This document shows, piece by piece, positions 62,585 through 64,000 of a stretch of 64,000 nucleotides of DNA (the first letter of the stretch is position 1; the number at the start of each line of letters is the position of its first letter). The translations under genes and the position numbers were made by a program. This DNA comes from Callaeas wilsoni (Eukaryota > Chordata > Aves > Passeriformes > Callaeidae), in contig VWPU01009597.1 of NCBI GenBank assembly GCA_013398955.1, positions 1 through 64,000 on the forward strand, written 5' to 3'. Under the pieces are notes generated by a model. That model saw nothing but the letters and a program-made list of their open reading frames with translations. It made no database searches and was not told the DNA's origin.

Positions 62585-64000
62585 CTGTGGAATAGAAGCA
62601 CAGGATAACAAGAGAAAAAGCCATGTATAGTTTTACAGTAGGCACAACATCTGCTATCTCATTATTACCACTGCGCTATGTGTGGAAGAGAAGGGGAGGG
62701 ATGGTGATTAGACCTCTGTTCCCAGAGTAATCCTGCAATATTCAAACCAATTATCAAAAAAACCCCACAATCTTCAGACAGAAAAGTGTTTTAAAAGAAA
62801 TAATGCAGTGCTAGAATAATTACTTAAACACACTTAACTCCGCAAACTGACAGTAATAGAACCGCATTTTAGGGATTTCACAGGTGGCAACAATGTGGGT
62901 GGAAAATCAATACCTGATGTGTTCAGTGTGCAAGTCAAAAATGCAGAGCATTTGTCTTCCACCTCCGTCAGTTTAAGCTTTTTCTACTTTAAGTAAAAAT
63001 TAAATATCCATGCACAATCTTCATTACCTCTGTACTGATTCATCACCAGTAATGAAAATATAAATGACTAACCATTTTATTATACAGAATGTAAGTAATT
63101 CAGATCACACTTCACTAACGGTACTGCTATATGTTATCAGCTCTAGTGAAAATTAATTCTTGCCAGTGAAGTTGGCAATGACTGTAATTTAAAAAACAAA
63201 CAGACATGGAAATTAACTTTTCAGTAAAAAGATACCAAATTCTTTACTAGTGTTTGACACTGCTTTAAAGCACAATGCATAGCATAACATTAGGACCCAT
63301 ATATGGGCATCTGTAGCATAAAAGAAATAAACCACTAGGTAAGAAATAAACTGTTGCTAAAGCATGAAAAGGAAGTATATTTACCAAAACTGAGAGTCAT
63401 TTATTGAGATTACTCATTAATACTTCAATAAAAGATAAATTAATTGACAGTTAAACTCAGAAAAAGTGAAATCTCTGGAGGGCCAATGCACAGTTGTGTT
63501 ATCTTCAGCTGCATTCTGCTCCCAGTCTGTCTGGTTCTTGTTGTGGTTTTACACTTTAAGTACAGACCTGGTAAATCCATCAGAGGGAAAGGAATTAACC
63601 TGCATGCCCTGACTGAAGTTAACAACTCTACTAGCTGCAGTAGGATCTCCTCTGGATAACAAGCGATGTCAGAATGAGATTATAGCCGCAGCCTCAAGAG
63701 AGTAAGGACTACAAATGAAGTGACGTCCAACAGATTGCAGAGTAGTTAAGGGGAGGGAGCTTGCTGCAAACCTCTAAGAGTTTTTGTGTTTGGCAGGGAT
63801 AGGTAATGGATTCTTGAAAAAAACCAGTGTAAGCCTATAGTTACACGGCTACAATCTTGGCACAAGACATGTCTAGAGTCTGTCAGAATGGCCAAAATCT
63901 GATGCAATATTCTGAAGTTAAGTATTTTGCCTCATAAACTTAGGTAGCAGATTAGTAAAGAGACAGATGGATATATACTTTAGGGTTTTATTAATAAGTG
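62585..64000 (-). other. LNX2: LNX2 intron continuing out of the window
   Basis: No exon with conserved LNX2 sequence is visible on the minus strand here. The stretch is AT-rich with no recognised repeat and is taken to be the intron before the PDZ4 exon. Confidence 0.6.

Noticed and set aside
63440..63659. Frames on both strands near the window end, considered as an LNX2 exon
   Set aside because: No PDZ motif and no splice sites in phase; the hydrophobic stretch on the plus strand is likely chance.
1..64000. tRNA, rRNA, CRISPR or bacterial-type features
   Set aside because: Looked for but none seen; the window is vertebrate nuclear DNA.

Overview
This window looks like nuclear DNA of a bird. 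It carries many CR1 LINE fragments with the typical 3' ends, two solo endogenous-retrovirus LTRs of types common in neoavian genomes plus a fragment of a third, GC-rich CpG-island promoters, and genes with short introns. The gene order GTF3A (+), MTIF3 (-), LNX2 (-) is the one found on human 13q12, just outside the POLR1D-GSX1-PDX1-CDX2 (ParaHox) neighbourhood. The exact species cannot be told from the sequence.

Layout: 1-9.56 kb is gene-free and ends in a CR1 copy that almost touches the GTF3A promoter. At 9.75-14.42 kb there is a complete nine-exon GTF3A gene (transcription factor IIIA, nine C2H2 zinc fingers, 349 aa). At 14.55-17.89 kb (minus) lie the three coding exons of MTIF3 (mitochondrial initiation factor 3, 273 aa), with a non-coding first exon probably in the CpG island at 19.5-20.4 kb. 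The two genes are tail to tail, with 128 bp between stop codons. The segment 20.4-57.2 kb is a long intergenic interval with CR1 pieces, an ancient LINE fragment, LTRs at 33.7-34.3, 35.4-36.4 and 39.2-39.5 kb, an orphan CpG-rich patch near 43.1 kb, and several AT-rich blocks dense in homeodomain/POU-type motifs that are candidate enhancers. From about 57.2 kb to the end is the 3' part of LNX2 (minus): a long 3' UTR and the last two coding exons, which encode PDZ4. The rest of LNX2 lies beyond the window.

The genes are housekeeping and signalling genes and form no operon-like unit: GTF3A drives 5S rRNA transcription in the nucleus, MTIF3 starts translation in mitochondria, and LNX2 is a RING/PDZ ubiquitin ligase that binds Numb. 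I did not find a clearly new biological system. The most interesting items are the shared 3' end of GTF3A/MTIF3, a perfect SOX-POU composite motif at 49.47 kb, and the unexplained AT-rich intergenic blocks.
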